Notes: a model not told the origin generated them from the letters alone. A DNA stretch of 64,000 bases from Polaromonas sp. (GCF_012927485.1 NZ_JABBPC010000012.1:1-64000); one strand, 5' to 3'; shown: positions 39,662 through 49,473, counted from the first letter of the stretch. Numbers and translations are program-made.

Positions 39662-40036
39662 GACCTTCCACGCACGCCAGGAAACCGCCGATTCAGCGGC
39701 TATTTCAAGCATGACTAGCACAAAATCAGGCGCCTGCATTGGGACTTATGCACAAATTCCATGCTGCGGTGCCGCAAGGCAGGAGTGGCTGCCGATACCG
39801 CGCTATCAAAGAAATAGCGCATCTAAGTTGTTGATTTATATAGGAACTTTAACCTGCCATTTTTTCAGGCATTTTAAGAAAAACGTTGATTTACAAGGCT
39901 TTGATCCGCTATCTTCCAAGCTATCAACAAAGTTATCCACAGAAAATCTTGACAGCTTCAAAGTGGTGATAAATCAACGACTTAGCGCATTCATTGGATG
40001 TGTTTTTGAAGAAGTACCCATAAGTGGGTACCCCAA
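39662..40036. other. 375-bp intergenic region between hemE and priA
   Basis: AT-richer than its surroundings and without a convincing gene. It holds an exact DnaA-box-type TTATCCACA (39933-39941), a one-mismatch TTATGCACA (39746-39754), a hairpin GCGCTAT-CAAAGAA-ATAGCGC (39800-39820) and a TTGACA (39949-39954) without a good -10. A 7-bp-arm hairpin lies directly before the priA start. Confidence 0.55.
40014..40031 (+). promoter_or_regulatory. hairpin over the priA ribosome-binding region
   Basis: Inverted repeat GTACCCA-TAAG-TGGGTAC ending 5 bp before the priA ATG at 40037. It could mask the initiation region in mRNA. No independent Shine-Dalgarno is visible, which makes a role in translational control possible. 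Confidence 0.4.
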
Positions 40037-42172
40037 ATGAGTTACTGGCTAGGGGTGGTCGTGGCCACACCGGCACACAGCGGCATCGCCGGACCTCTGA
40101 CTTATCGGAGCGAGTCACCGCTAGCGCCCGGCACGCTGGTACGCGTCCCACTGGGTAAACGAGAAGTGCTTGGCGTGGTCTGGGAACTCTTGCCAGACGC
40201 TGGGGACTTGCTTGAGACGCAAGCCCGGCCTCTGGCCGGCGTCCTGGATGGACTGACGCCCCTCTCCGCAACCTGGCGAAAACTTGTAACATTTACGGCA
40301 AGTTATTACCAGCGCTCTTTGGGCGAGGTGGCGCTGGCTGCGCTGCCGCCGCAGTTGCGCGAACTGAGCAGCCTCCAGCTGGCGCGCCGGCTGAAGCGTC
40401 CTGTGGTGGATACCAGCAGCATGCAGGAAATAAATAATTTGATAGCGCTTAGCGCCCAGCAGACAAGGGCGCTCGCCGAATTTAATGCCGATAGGCGACC
40501 CGCCTTATTGTTTGGTGCCACCGGCAGTGGCAAAACCGAGGTTTATCTGCGCGCTGCCGCCGAGGTGCTGGCGCAAGACCCGGGCGCACAGGTGCTGGTG
40601 ATGGTGCCGGAGATCAACCTCACACCGCAATTGCAAGCGCGTTTCGAAGCCCGCTTCGCCCACTTGGGCAAAGAACGGGTGGTAGCGATGCACAGCGGAC
40701 TGACGCCCGCCCAGCGGCTTAAAAGTTGGCTGGCCGCCCACGCGGGCCATGCGCGGCTGGTGTTGGGTACGCGCATGGCGGTGTTGGCTTCTCTCCCCAA
40801 TTTAAGGTTGCTGGTGGTGGATGAAGAACACGATCCCAGTTACAAGCAGCAGGAGGGCGCCCGTTATTCGGCGCGAGATCTGGCGGTGTACCGCGCCCAA
40901 CTGGAAACCGGGCAAGCTGCTGTCGCCGCTCCGCCTCACGGCGCCTGCCGGGTACTGCTGGGATCCGCCACACCTTCCCTGGAAAGCTGGCAGGCGACGA
41001 TCACGGGCCGCTATCAGCGGCTCACCATGAGCGATCGTATCGGCTCGGATCAAGCGGACGGCGGCGCCTACCTTGGCCGACTGCCGACTGTAAGGCGGGT
41101 GGACATGAATCACCAGCCCAAACACAGCGTCATCGCGCCGCCGTTGCTGGCTGCCATGGCCGAAAGGGTGGCGCGCGGCGAACAATCGCTGATTTTTTTA
41201 AACCGCCGCGGCTACGCGCCCGTGCTGGCCTGCCACGATTGCGATTGGAAAAGCGAATGTCCGCATTGCAGCGCCTACCGCGTGTTTCACAAAATCGACC
41301 GTACCCTGCGCTGCCACCATTGCGGTTTCACCGAACGCGTGCCGCGGGCCTGCCAGAACTGCGGCAACCTTGACATCGCTCCGGTCGGTCGCGGCACCGA
41401 ACGACTGGAGGAACATCTTGCTGAACTGCTAACGGGCGTGTTGCGGCCCGACGGAAGTGCCGCGCGCATCCTCCGCATCGACGCCGACACCACCCGGCTC
41501 AAGGGCGCGCTCGAGTCGCAATTGGCGAGCGTGCATGCCGGCGAGGTCGACGTGCTGGTTGGTACGCAAATGATTGCCAAAGGCCATGATTTTCGGCATA
41601 TCACGCTGGTGGCGGCGCTCAACCCCGACGGGGCGCTATTCTCCAGCGACTTTCGCGCACCCGAGCGCTTGTTCAGCTTGCTGATGCAGGCAGGCGGGCG
41701 GGCGGGCCGAGATGCGCGACAGAGCGAAGCCAGTGAAATGTGGGTCCAAACTTTTCATCCTGATCATCCGCTGTTCGCCGCCCTCAAACAGCACGATTAC
41801 CCGGCTTTCGCAGCGCAGCAACTCGCTGAGCGCCACGCTGCGGGCCTGTCGCCGTTCGGATTCTCCGCGCTGCTTCGCGCCGAGGCCCGAACGCAGGAAG
41901 TCGCCCAGGGATTTTTGAATGCCGCCGTCACCTTGGCGCAACCGCTTCAGCTGCCCGGCCAAGCTCAGGTGACGTTGTACCCGGCCGTTCCCATGACGAT
42001 CCAGCGCGTCGCCAATATTGAGCGCGCCCAAATGCTGATAGAGAGTCCTTCGCGCACGGCGTTGCAGCGTTTCCTGGCAGCATGGCAGCCGGTACTGTTT
42101 GAAACACGTCGGCAAGGTGAGTTCAAAAGCCTGATTCGCTGGGCGATTGATGTGGATCCGATTGCCATTTAA
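40037..42172 (+). CDS. priA: primosomal protein N' (PriA helicase)
   Basis: 711-aa replication-restart helicase. It has Walker A GATGSGKTEVYLR near residue 160, DEEHD (about 262), and the zinc-binding cysteine cluster (CHDCDWKSECPHC, CHHCGF and CQNCGN, with eight Cys). Helicase motifs V and VI (VGTQMIAKGHDF, QAGGRAGRDA) follow. It binds arrested forks and loads the primosome. Between the N-terminal DNA-binding part and the helicase lies INNLIALSAQQTRALAE, encoded by a short inverted-repeat element (see findings). Confidence 0.93.
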   Translation: MSYWLGVVVATPAHSGIAGPLTYRSESPLAPGTLVRVPLGKREVLGVVWELLPDAGDLLETQARPLAGVLDGLTPLSATWRKLVTFTASYYQRSLGEVALAALPPQLRELSSLQLARRLKRPVVDTSSMQEINNLIALSAQQTRALAEFNADRRPALLFGATGSGKTEVYLRAAAEVLAQDPGAQVLVMVPEINLTPQLQARFEARFAHLGKERVVAMHSGLTPAQRLKSWLAAHAGHARLVLGTRMAVLASLPNLRLLVVDEEHDPSYKQQEGARYSARDLAVYRAQLETGQAAVAAPPHGACRVLLGSATPSLESWQATITGRYQRLTMSDRIGSDQADGGAYLGRLPTVRRVDMNHQPKHSVIAPPLLAAMAERVARGEQSLIFLNRRGYAPVLACHDCDWKSECPHCSAYRVFHKIDRTLRCHHCGFTERVPRACQNCGNLDIAPVGRGTERLEEHLAELLTGVLRPDGSAARILRIDADTTRLKGALESQLASVHAGEVDVLVGTQMIAKGHDFRHITLVAALNPDGALFSSDFRAPERLFSLLMQAGGRAGRDARQSEASEMWVQTFHPDHPLFAALKQHDYPAFAAQQLAERHAAGLSPFGFSALLRAEARTQEVAQGFLNAAVTLAQPLQLPGQAQVTLYPAVPMTIQRVANIERAQMLIESPSRTALQRFLAAWQPVLFETRRQGEFKSLIRWAIDVDPIAI

Positions 42173-42320
42173 GGGGTGTGGGCACATGTTCCGGGGGTGC
42201 ATCAGGTCTCCGCCTTACTTAGAATCGTCGCTCCTTAAACCGCGATCGATGCGTTCGACGAGGCCCCCACGGCACGAATGACTGCTTGGTACCGCAATTT
42301 TTATTGAATTGGAGATTTCC

Positions 42321-43064
42321 ATGGGCAATAACATCGAAGGCAAAATCGTTGTCATCACTGGCGCGAGCAGCGGCCTTGGCGAAGCGACAGCACGTCATTT
42401 GTCGCAGCTTGGCGCCACAGTAGTGCTCGGCGCCCGACGTCTGGAGCGAATTCAGGCGCTCGCCAAAGAATTGACGGACAGCGGCAGAAAAGCAATGGCA
42501 GTGCAGACCGACGTGACGCAGAGCGAGCAAGTCAAGAAATTAGTCGATGCAGCGGTTGCCGCCTACGGTCGGATCGACGTCATGATCAACAACGCGGGAT
42601 TGATGCCGCACTCCCCCCTTGATCGTTTGAAGATTGCGGACTGGGACCGCATGATTGACGTCAACATCAAAGGCGTGTTGTACGGCATTGCGGCCGCACT
42701 GCCCCATATGCAGCAACAAAAATCAGGACACATCATTAATGTTTCTTCTGTCGCGGGCCATAAAGTCCGTCCCGGGAGTGCCGTCTACGCAGCCACTAAA
42801 CACGCCGTGAGGGCGCTGTCCGAAGGTTTGCGCCAGGAAGTAAAACCGTACAACCTGCGCACGACTGTCATTTCTCCGGGCGCAGTGGCGACAGAGCTCC
42901 CCAACAGCATTACGGAAGCAGATGTTGCCGCGAGCGTCAAAAAAATCTATGAAACGGCCATACCGGCCGATTCCTTCGCCAGAGCGGTGGCTTACGCCAT
43001 GAGCCAGCCAGACGATATTGATGTGAATGAAATCCTTTTCCGGCCCACGCGGCAAGAGGTGTGA
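42321..43064 (+). CDS. short-chain dehydrogenase/reductase
   Basis: 247 aa from the ATG at 42321 (GGAG 6 bp upstream). Classical SDR: NADP-type [13 protein letters not shown] near residue 13, NNAGL, then catalytic Ser in [10 protein letters not shown], and YAATKHAV (Tyr and Lys). The substrate is unknown; clover-leaf of the motif set is complete, so it should be active. Monocistronic in appearance. Confidence 0.88.
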   Translation: MGNNIEGKIVVITGASSGLGEATARHLSQLGATVVLGARRLERIQALAKELTDSGRKAMAVQTDVTQSEQVKKLVDAAVAAYGRIDVMINNAGLMPHSPLDRLKIADWDRMIDVNIKGVLYGIAAALPHMQQQKSGHIINVSSVAGHKVRPGSAVYAATKHAVRALSEGLRQEVKPYNLRTTVISPGAVATELPNSITEADVAASVKKIYETAIPADSFARAVAYAMSQPDDIDVNEILFRPTRQEV

Positions 43065-43159
43065 CGGCGGGTTAAGTCCAAAGGTTTATCCCGGCGCTAT
43101 GGGCGGGACTTGCCTTGTCAAGAACAAGAGCCAGTTCCCTGCCGCTGTGCAAGGCGCGC

Positions 43160-44143
43160 TTAAGTCAACCAGGCTACCGCCGCCGAGAAGCTGAAAAAAG
43201 CGAGCACGGTCGACAGCAAAATGATGCGCGCAATGCGCCCGTTATCCGCACCGAAGCGCTCAGCCAGCATGGCCACATTGCTGGCGCTTGGCAAGGCGGC
43301 CACCAGCACCACCACGGTTAGGGCGAAGCGGCCCAGCGGCAGACCCAGCGCGATAGCGCCCAGCCCGACGCTGCCCACCAGCAGCGGGTGAACGACCAGT
43401 TTGATAAGCACCACTGGCACATAGTCGGCCAGTGGCGTTCGGGTGACACTATTTATTTGTGAGCGCGCCAGCACCGCGCCAATGGTGAACAACGCGACCG
43501 GCGAAGCCGCATCGGCGAGCAGACTGACCGTCCCCATAAGGGGCGTTGGCAGCGCGAAGTGAATGGCGGATGCGAGCGTGCCCAACACAATCGACCAGGG
43601 CAGCGGATTAGCCACCACCCCTTTAAACGCCATGCGTGCCGCCCTGGCGGCGCCGTGTTCGTCCGCCCGGTCAAGCCGCGACAACGCAATGCACAGCGAC
43701 GAAGTCATCACCATGTCCACCGTGATGGTGACAATCGCCGGGCCCGCCGCCTGGGCGCCCAGCAGGGCCACCAGAAGCGGCACGCCCATGAATCCGGTGT
43801 TGGGGAAAGCCGCTACCAACGCGCCGAAAGAGGCGTCGTTCCAACCGATACGGCCTGCGGGACCGGTGCGGGTCACCGCGATTGTGAAGGTCACCATCAG
43901 CACAGCGCAGAGCAGATACACCAGCACCAGGCTGCCGTCCAGTAACTGTGCAATGGGCGTGCTGGCGCCAAAGCGGTACAGCATGCAAGGGAGCGCGAAA
44001 TACAACACAAACCCATTGAGCCCCGGAATGGCTTCGAGCGGCAACAGGCGCCGCCGGGCGGCCACATAGCCGGCCAGCACGAGGGCAAAGAAAGGAAAGG
44101 TAACCAGGAGAATGCTTAACACAACGCCTATTGTCACTGGCAA
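43160..44143 (-). CDS. AEC family transporter
   Basis: 327-aa inner-membrane protein with about ten hydrophobic segments of the auxin-efflux-carrier superfamily, such as PGLNGFVLYFALPCMLYRF, AAFPNTGFMGVPLLVAL and LPSASNVAMLAERFGA. The start is a TTG at 44141-44143, with a GTG two codons later as an alternative; neither has a clear Shine-Dalgarno. Exports small organic acids by family. Divergent from the helicase gene. Confidence 0.85.
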   Translation of the reverse strand: MPVTIGVVLSILLVTFPFFALVLAGYVAARRRLLPLEAIPGLNGFVLYFALPCMLYRFGASTPIAQLLDGSLVLVYLLCAVLMVTFTIAVTRTGPAGRIGWNDASFGALVAAFPNTGFMGVPLLVALLGAQAAGPAIVTITVDMVMTSSLCIALSRLDRADEHGAARAARMAFKGVVANPLPWSIVLGTLASAIHFALPTPLMGTVSLLADAASPVALFTIGAVLARSQINSVTRTPLADYVPVVLIKLVVHPLLVGSVGLGAIALGLPLGRFALTVVVLVAALPSASNVAMLAERFGADNGRIARIILLSTVLAFFSFSAAVAWLT

Positions 44144-44232
44144 AGTTAGCTGTCGACTGACTGGCTATGATGCCGGTTGCCTCCTTCTTTTTTTCTAAGT
44201 CATTAGTTTCGAATCTTCTCGTTTTTGCCTGC

Positions 44233-46371
44233 ATGTCGTCATCCTCTCCCGTGTCCCCTACCGCATCTCCTGCCACGTCGGGACTCAACCTCGCCCAACA
44301 AGAAGCCGTCAACTACCTGCAGGGACCCTGCCTGGTACTGGCGGGTGCGGGCTCAGGCAAAACGCGGGTAATCACGCACAAGATTGGCCGACTCATTCAG
44401 TCCGGTCTCAAGCCCGACCAGATTGCCGCCATCACCTTTACGAACAAGGCTGCCGCCGAAATGCGCGAACGCGCCAAAAGCTTGATCGGCAAGCAAGCCA
44501 GGGGCGTGGTGATTTGCACTTTTCACGCGCTCGGCGTGCGCATGCTCAGGCAGGACGGCGAAGCGCTGGGCCTGAAACCTCAGTTTTCGATTCTGGACAG
44601 TGACGACGTGACCAGCATCCTGAAAGACGCGGGCGGCAGCACAGAAGCGGCCACTGTGCGCCAATGGCAATGGACCATCAGCCGGTGGAAAAATGGGGGC
44701 CTCAATGCGGCCCAGGCCGGTGCGCAGGCCAGCGACGACGAAGAGCGCGTGATCGCGCGGATCATGGCGCACTATGAAGAGCGTCTGACAGCCTACCAAA
44801 GCGTGGACTTCGACGATCTGATTGGTCTACCCCTCAAGCTGCTGCAAGAGCACGAAGCGGTGCGCACCAAGTGGCAACGTTCGTTGGGCCATGTTTTGGT
44901 AGATGAATACCAGGACACTAACGCCACGCAGTACGAGGTCCTGAAGCTGATCGTCGGTCCACGCGGCCGCTTCACGGCGGTCGGCGACGACGACCAATCG
45001 ATCTACGGCTGGCGCGGCGCGACACTGGACAACCTGAAACGGTTGCCGCAAGACTATGCCAACCTGAAGGTGGTGAAACTGGAGCAAAACTACCGCTCGA
45101 CCAGCGCCATCCTGCGGGCGGCCAATAACGTGATCGGCCCCAATCCCAAGCTGTTCCCAAAGACCTTGTTCAGCGAACTCGGCGAAGGCGAGCCGGTGCG
45201 GGTGGTGGACTGCGACAGCGAGGAGCACGAAGCCGAGCGCGTGGTCGCCCGCATCCAAAGCCTTCGTGCCGGCGCGGAACTCCAGGCCGTCGGCAGCCAG
45301 TACAAAGAGTGGAAAGATTTTTGCGTGCTTTACCGCGCCAATCACCAAGCCAAGCCGTTTGAAAAAGCTTTTCGGAAAGCGCAGATCCCCTACAAGGTCT
45401 CCGGCGGTCAAAGCTTTTTTGACCGGGCCGAAATCAAGGACCTGTGCTGTTGGATGCGTCTGCTGGTCAACAACGACGACGACTTGGCATTTAGGCGCGC
45501 AGTGACCACGCCCAAGCGAGGCATTGGCCACACCACCTTGCAGGCGCTGAACACCTTTTCCGAACGCTACAAGCTCAGCCTGTTCGAAGCGCTGTTCAGC
45601 AACTCACTGGGTTCCGTGCTGCCCGCCAAGGCGGTCGGCTCGCTGCACGAGTTTGGCCGCTATGTCAATGAGCTGGAACAGCGCGCCAGAAAAACGGTTG
45701 GTGCCGAGGACGCGCGCATCCTCTTGAAAGACTGGCTGAAGGACATTGACTACGAAAAGCACTTGTACGATGGTGAAGAGAGTGAAAAAGTAGCGGCCGC
45801 GCGCTGGAACAACGTGATGGATTTCTGCGACTGGATGGCGCAGCGCTGCGGCGGACAGATCGAAGACGCGTCGGGCGCCGTGGTCGAGAAGGAAACCAAG
45901 ACCATGCTCGAGGTGGTGCAGACGATAGCCCTGCTTTCCACCATCAGCGAGCGCGAAGGGGAACAAAACGTCGTCACGCTGTCTACGCTGCACGCCTCCA
46001 AGGGACTGGAATGGCCGCACGTGGTGCTCGCCAGCTGCGTGGAAGGGCTGCTGCCGTTCAAACTCGAAAACGACGACGGGACCAACACCGACAACATTGC
46101 GCTGCGCCTGCAAGAAGAACGTCGCCTGATGTATGTGGGCATCACGCGTGCACAGCGCACGTTGGCGGTGAACTGGCTGCGCAAGCGCAAAAAAGGCCGT
46201 GAGATGATTCCTGGCGTACCGAGCCGCTTCATCGCCGAAATGGCGCTGGACAAAACGACCATCAGGGAAGATCCTCGCGAAAAGATCAAAGCGCTGCGCG
46301 CCGAGTTTGCAAAAAAATCAGCCCTTGCACTGGCTGCGACGGCTGCGGCCGCAGCAGCGGATCGCCGTTGA
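44233..46371 (+). CDS. UvrD/Rep-type superfamily 1 DNA helicase
   Basis: 712 aa from the ATG at 44233 (frame open to 44167). Walker A GAGSGKTRVITHKIG near residues 37-44, FTNKAAAEMRERA, DEYQDTNATQYE (motif II), GDDDQSIYGWRGA (motif III), LEQNYRS (motif IV), TLHASKGLEWPHV and VGITRAQR. This fits Rep or UvrD, an SF1A 3'-to-5' helicase used in replication and repair. The C-terminal part ends in an alanine-rich tail. Confidence 0.92.
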   Translation: MSSSSPVSPTASPATSGLNLAQQEAVNYLQGPCLVLAGAGSGKTRVITHKIGRLIQSGLKPDQIAAITFTNKAAAEMRERAKSLIGKQARGVVICTFHALGVRMLRQDGEALGLKPQFSILDSDDVTSILKDAGGSTEAATVRQWQWTISRWKNGGLNAAQAGAQASDDEERVIARIMAHYEERLTAYQSVDFDDLIGLPLKLLQEHEAVRTKWQRSLGHVLVDEYQDTNATQYEVLKLIVGPRGRFTAVGDDDQSIYGWRGATLDNLKRLPQDYANLKVVKLEQNYRSTSAILRAANNVIGPNPKLFPKTLFSELGEGEPVRVVDCDSEEHEAERVVARIQSLRAGAELQAVGSQYKEWKDFCVLYRANHQAKPFEKAFRKAQIPYKVSGGQSFFDRAEIKDLCCWMRLLVNNDDDLAFRRAVTTPKRGIGHTTLQALNTFSERYKLSLFEALFSNSLGSVLPAKAVGSLHEFGRYVNELEQRARKTVGAEDARILLKDWLKDIDYEKHLYDGEESEKVAAARWNNVMDFCDWMAQRCGGQIEDASGAVVEKETKTMLEVVQTIALLSTISEREGEQNVVTLSTLHASKGLEWPHVVLASCVEGLLPFKLENDDGTNTDNIALRLQEERRLMYVGITRAQRTLAVNWLRKRKKGREMIPGVPSRFIAEMALDKTTIREDPREKIKALRAEFAKKSALALAATAAAAAADRR

Positions 46372-46374
46372 CTC

Positions 46375-46887
46375 ATGGGCTCCAACCTGGCATTGAACAT
46401 GACTTTTAATTCCCTCCGGTTCGCTCTTTTTTTTATAGCCGCTGGTGCAGTTGCCGCAGGTGCTGGCGCTAAAAACCAGCCTGAGCCAGCGTGCCCAACG
46501 GTTCAGTCTATGAAAGCCGAACAACTTTATGGACGGTGGGAAGCACGTTTTACCCCTTCCCCAGCAGGACTGTCGAGCCGAGCCACCGTACTGCTCGAGC
46601 GCCATGCGGAATTTTCTGAAAGTCTGGCCGGCGTGGTCAGTCGCGAACTAAGCCATGCAGCCGGATCGAACGTCACAACCGCCCAAGCCGCATTGGCCGG
46701 CGATCTGGAAGACGGCATGCTGTTGCTCGACGAGTCCTCCGACAAGATCAGCATTACGGGCACCTGGAATGGTGAAGTGGTGGAAGGCTCCTGCGGCAAG
46801 GTATTTCGGGGCAGTTGGAAAGATACCAGCTCCAGCGCGCCCGACAACGCACCCGAGGTATCCTTCATCCTGACGAAGCTCCCTTGA
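46375..46887 (+). CDS. hypothetical secreted protein
   Basis: 170 aa (or 162 aa from ATG at 46399). N-terminal hydrophobic signal (FALFFIAAGAVAAGAGA) followed by one beta-rich domain with VRLLERHAEFSE-like and GTWNGEVVEGSCGK strings and two cysteines. Function not recognised. It begins 3 bp after the helicase stop, and the signal peptide is encoded by an Ala-rich, partly palindromic element (see findings). Confidence 0.7.
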   Translation: MGSNLALNMTFNSLRFALFFIAAGAVAAGAGAKNQPEPACPTVQSMKAEQLYGRWEARFTPSPAGLSSRATVLLERHAEFSESLAGVVSRELSHAAGSNVTTAQAALAGDLEDGMLLLDESSDKISITGTWNGEVVEGSCGKVFRGSWKDTSSSAPDNAPEVSFILTKLP

Positions 46888-47227
46888 CCGAAGTCAGGAC
46901 GACTTCGTCTTGGTCTGCGACCTGGCGCTCGTAGCGGCTTGTTGGACTACAACAGAAGCGGCCATGGGCTGAGCATGAAGCCGAGTTTGGTTCACGGCGG
47001 GTGGACTCGCCCCATCGTTGAATAAGCTACTCTTTCAATAGCTGACTTCGTTTCTGTTTGTTGGGCTACAGCCGCTTTTAATCCAAACACCTTGCGGGTT
47101 CAAAGTTGCGCCTTTCCTTTCAGGCGCAACCGGCGGTGTTGCGGGGCCAGCCCCGATTGCTTTAAGCTGTGTCGATGAACTCCACAGCGTTGCATGCGGC
47201 CAGCTGGCTGCGCCAAGCCACCCTACC
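46888..47227. other. 340-bp gap upstream of the antiporter gene
   Basis: No convincing gene. It contains a weak 6-bp inverted repeat near 46890 and a stronger 9-bp-arm hairpin at 47105-47130. The antiporter promoter should lie here, but I cannot place it. Confidence 0.5.
47105..47130. promoter_or_regulatory. inverted repeat upstream of antiporter
   Basis: GTTGCGCCT (47105-47113) and AGGCGCAAC (47122-47130), 9-bp perfect arms and an 8-base loop. No U-tract follows, so it looks less like a terminator than a binding site or an RNA hairpin in the antiporter leader. Confidence 0.45.
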
Positions 47228-48559
47228 TTGAACGAGCCAACCACCTTCACCTTAGCTTGCATCATCGTCGGCCTGCTGCTGATAGCGATGACGCTCGCCG
47301 GCTCCTTTGTTGCCCGCTTGCCGCTGAGTGCCGCCATGCTTTATCTGGGCGCAGGGGTGGCCATCGGCCCGATGGGCCTGGGCCTCATCCGACTCGATGC
47401 CTTTAAAAATGTGGCGCTACTCGAGCGGCTGACCGAAGTGGCTGTTTTGATATCGCTCTTCACCGCCGGCATGAAACTGGAATTACCGATCACGAACCGG
47501 CGTTGGCGCATTCCGGTGCAACTGGCCACGGTGTCCATGCTGATCACCGTCGGGGCGGTCACTGCGGTGGGCGTCTTCATTCTGGGCTTGTCTTGGGGTG
47601 CCTCGGTTTTGCTGGGCGCAATTTTGGCGCCGACCGACCCAGTGCTGGCCTCTGATGTGCAGGTGGGCGACCCGAGCGACCGCGACCGTCTGCGCTTTGG
47701 CCTGACCGGCGAAGGCGGACTGAACGACGGTACGGCTTTTCCCTTCGTGATGCTGGGCCTGGGCTTGCTGAACCTACACGAGCTGGGTGAAGGCGGCTGG
47801 CGCTGGTGGTCGATTGACGTGCTGTGGGCCGTCGCGGGCGGCTTGGGTCTGGGCTACCTGCTCGGCACCCTGGTGGGCCGTGCGATTATCAACCTGCGTA
47901 TGCGCCACCGCGAAGCGCTGGGCTCGGATGAGTTCATTGCGTTGGGCTTGATCGCACTGACTTATGGGCTGGCGCTTTTAAGCCAGACCTACGGGTTTCT
48001 GGCCGTCTTCGCTGCGGGCTTGGCGTTACGCCGTATTGACGAGCCGAAATCGGTTCTGCCAGCAGAGTCCACACCTGCGCTGAGCCCCGCAGACCGCGAA
48101 GCATCAGGCGCCGAAGCACCCGCCCACATGATGAACGCGGTACAGCGTTTTAACAGCCAGCTCGAAAGCTTTGTGGAAGTCGCCATTGTGCTGGCCGTGG
48201 GTGTGCTGATAGCCACAGTTCAGTTTCGTAGCGAAGTACTCTGGTTCATCCCGGTGCTGTTTTTACTGATTCGTCCAGCGGCGGTTTACGTCGGCTTATT
48301 GGGAACGCACGTCAAAGGAACGCAGCGGCGCCTGATGGCCTGGTTTGGCATTCGCGGCATCGGCTCCCTGTACTACCTGCTTTATGCGATCAGCCACCAC
48401 ATCGAACCGGCTTTGGCGGAACACTTGCTGTCTATTACCCTGGCTGTGATCGTCGCTTCAGTCATCGCACACGGCATTTCGGTAACGCCGTTGATGACGC
48501 GCTACGAGTCGCGAAAACGCTCTGGTCGCGGCACCGATGCAGGATCGGGCGGGACTTGA
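47228..48559 (+). CDS. CPA1 family cation:proton antiporter
   Basis: 443-aa inner-membrane protein with about twelve hydrophobic segments. Contains the CPA1 core APTDPVLASDVQVGDPSD and GEGGLNDGTAFPFVM, with the conserved Asp residues for ion exchange. Start is a TTG at 47228, with no better ATG or GTG in frame. Exchanges Na+ or K+ for H+. It converges with the minus-strand gene at 48652. Confidence 0.85.
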   Translation: MNEPTTFTLACIIVGLLLIAMTLAGSFVARLPLSAAMLYLGAGVAIGPMGLGLIRLDAFKNVALLERLTEVAVLISLFTAGMKLELPITNRRWRIPVQLATVSMLITVGAVTAVGVFILGLSWGASVLLGAILAPTDPVLASDVQVGDPSDRDRLRFGLTGEGGLNDGTAFPFVMLGLGLLNLHELGEGGWRWWSIDVLWAVAGGLGLGYLLGTLVGRAIINLRMRHREALGSDEFIALGLIALTYGLALLSQTYGFLAVFAAGLALRRIDEPKSVLPAESTPALSPADREASGAEAPAHMMNAVQRFNSQLESFVEVAIVLAVGVLIATVQFRSEVLWFIPVLFLLIRPAAVYVGLLGTHVKGTQRRLMAWFGIRGIGSLYYLLYAISHHIEPALAEHLLSITLAVIVASVIAHGISVTPLMTRYESRKRSGRGTDAGSGGT

Positions 48560-48651
48560 AGAGTCGGCGATCCGCTGCTTGACACGCTCGAATGCGTCAA
48601 CCGATAACGCGAGGCTTCGCCAAAGCGGGTCCGGTTTTTTCTGTGGCTTTA

Positions 48652-49314
48652 TTACGGTCTGGCAATCAACTGATGATGCGCGTTGACACCGAGGTCACCG
48701 CGAGACGCTGCATGCGTTTTCCGGTCTGAATGGTAGACAACGAGGACCGCATTGTCGTGCGTAACGAGGGTCGGAGAAACCATTGACACGACGGCCTTTC
48801 CTTCGCCATCCGCAACAAAATTGTTGCCTGAACCGGTTCCATCAAGGGGTGTGAACCCAACAGGTTGTTGGTCGAAATGATTTTCAAACAAGCTGTAGTG
48901 GCCGTGGGGCTTCAGATCTGAAAGAATAACGGTGACTTTTTCCCGGCCGCCGGGCAGGGGCGTCAAAATCACCTCTCCTTTTGAAGCTAACCAAGCACCG
49001 AGAGACATGTCGAGGGGTTTTCCTGACGCGTTCAACAGCGGCAGCTCTTGGGTCTCACCAATCAGCGCATTCCGGATACCCGCCACGTGCTTGATGCCCT
49101 GGGGACCGATCGCCGCAGCCGCGGCAGGCGCGGCGACGAACACCTGGGGGTCCAACGGTGGCTTCTGGTGTGTCTCGTTGGAAAAGAATGCCGCGTGGGT
49201 TTGAAAGTCGATAACCTGGCTTTCATTGTCAGCCCGTGCCGATCCACAAATTAAAGTTCCAAGCACCACCAGGCTGGCGGCTAACGCAGGCTTAAATTTC
49301 AGAGTCGTGGACAT
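48652..49314 (-). CDS. secreted protein of unknown function
   Basis: 220-aa exported protein. Signal peptide with hydrophobic core ALAASLVVLGTLICGSARA, cleavage after ARA near 28. The mature part is beta-rich, with LKPHGHYSLFENHF and YHSDRKTHAASRGDLGVNAH near the C-terminus; these His-rich strings suggest a metal-binding or Cu/Zn-like sandwich, but I do not recognise the family. Monocistronic, between convergent and codirectional neighbours. Confidence 0.7.
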   Translation of the reverse strand: MSTTLKFKPALAASLVVLGTLICGSARADNESQVIDFQTHAAFFSNETHQKPPLDPQVFVAAPAAAAAIGPQGIKHVAGIRNALIGETQELPLLNASGKPLDMSLGAWLASKGEVILTPLPGGREKVTVILSDLKPHGHYSLFENHFDQQPVGFTPLDGTGSGNNFVADGEGKAVVSMVSPTLVTHDNAVLVVYHSDRKTHAASRGDLGVNAHHQLIARP

Positions 49315-49473
49315 AATCGTGTTTCCCCTTTTTTGGCGTCACGGTTGAGAGTTTTAGGACTTCTGCTCATGGTATCAAAAAAGCGGTGAATGCACCGATT
49401 AACCCGTGAACACTCTGTGTACCTCCCCTGGAACGGGGTTCGGGTTGATCGGTTAAATACAAGGCGATTTACT

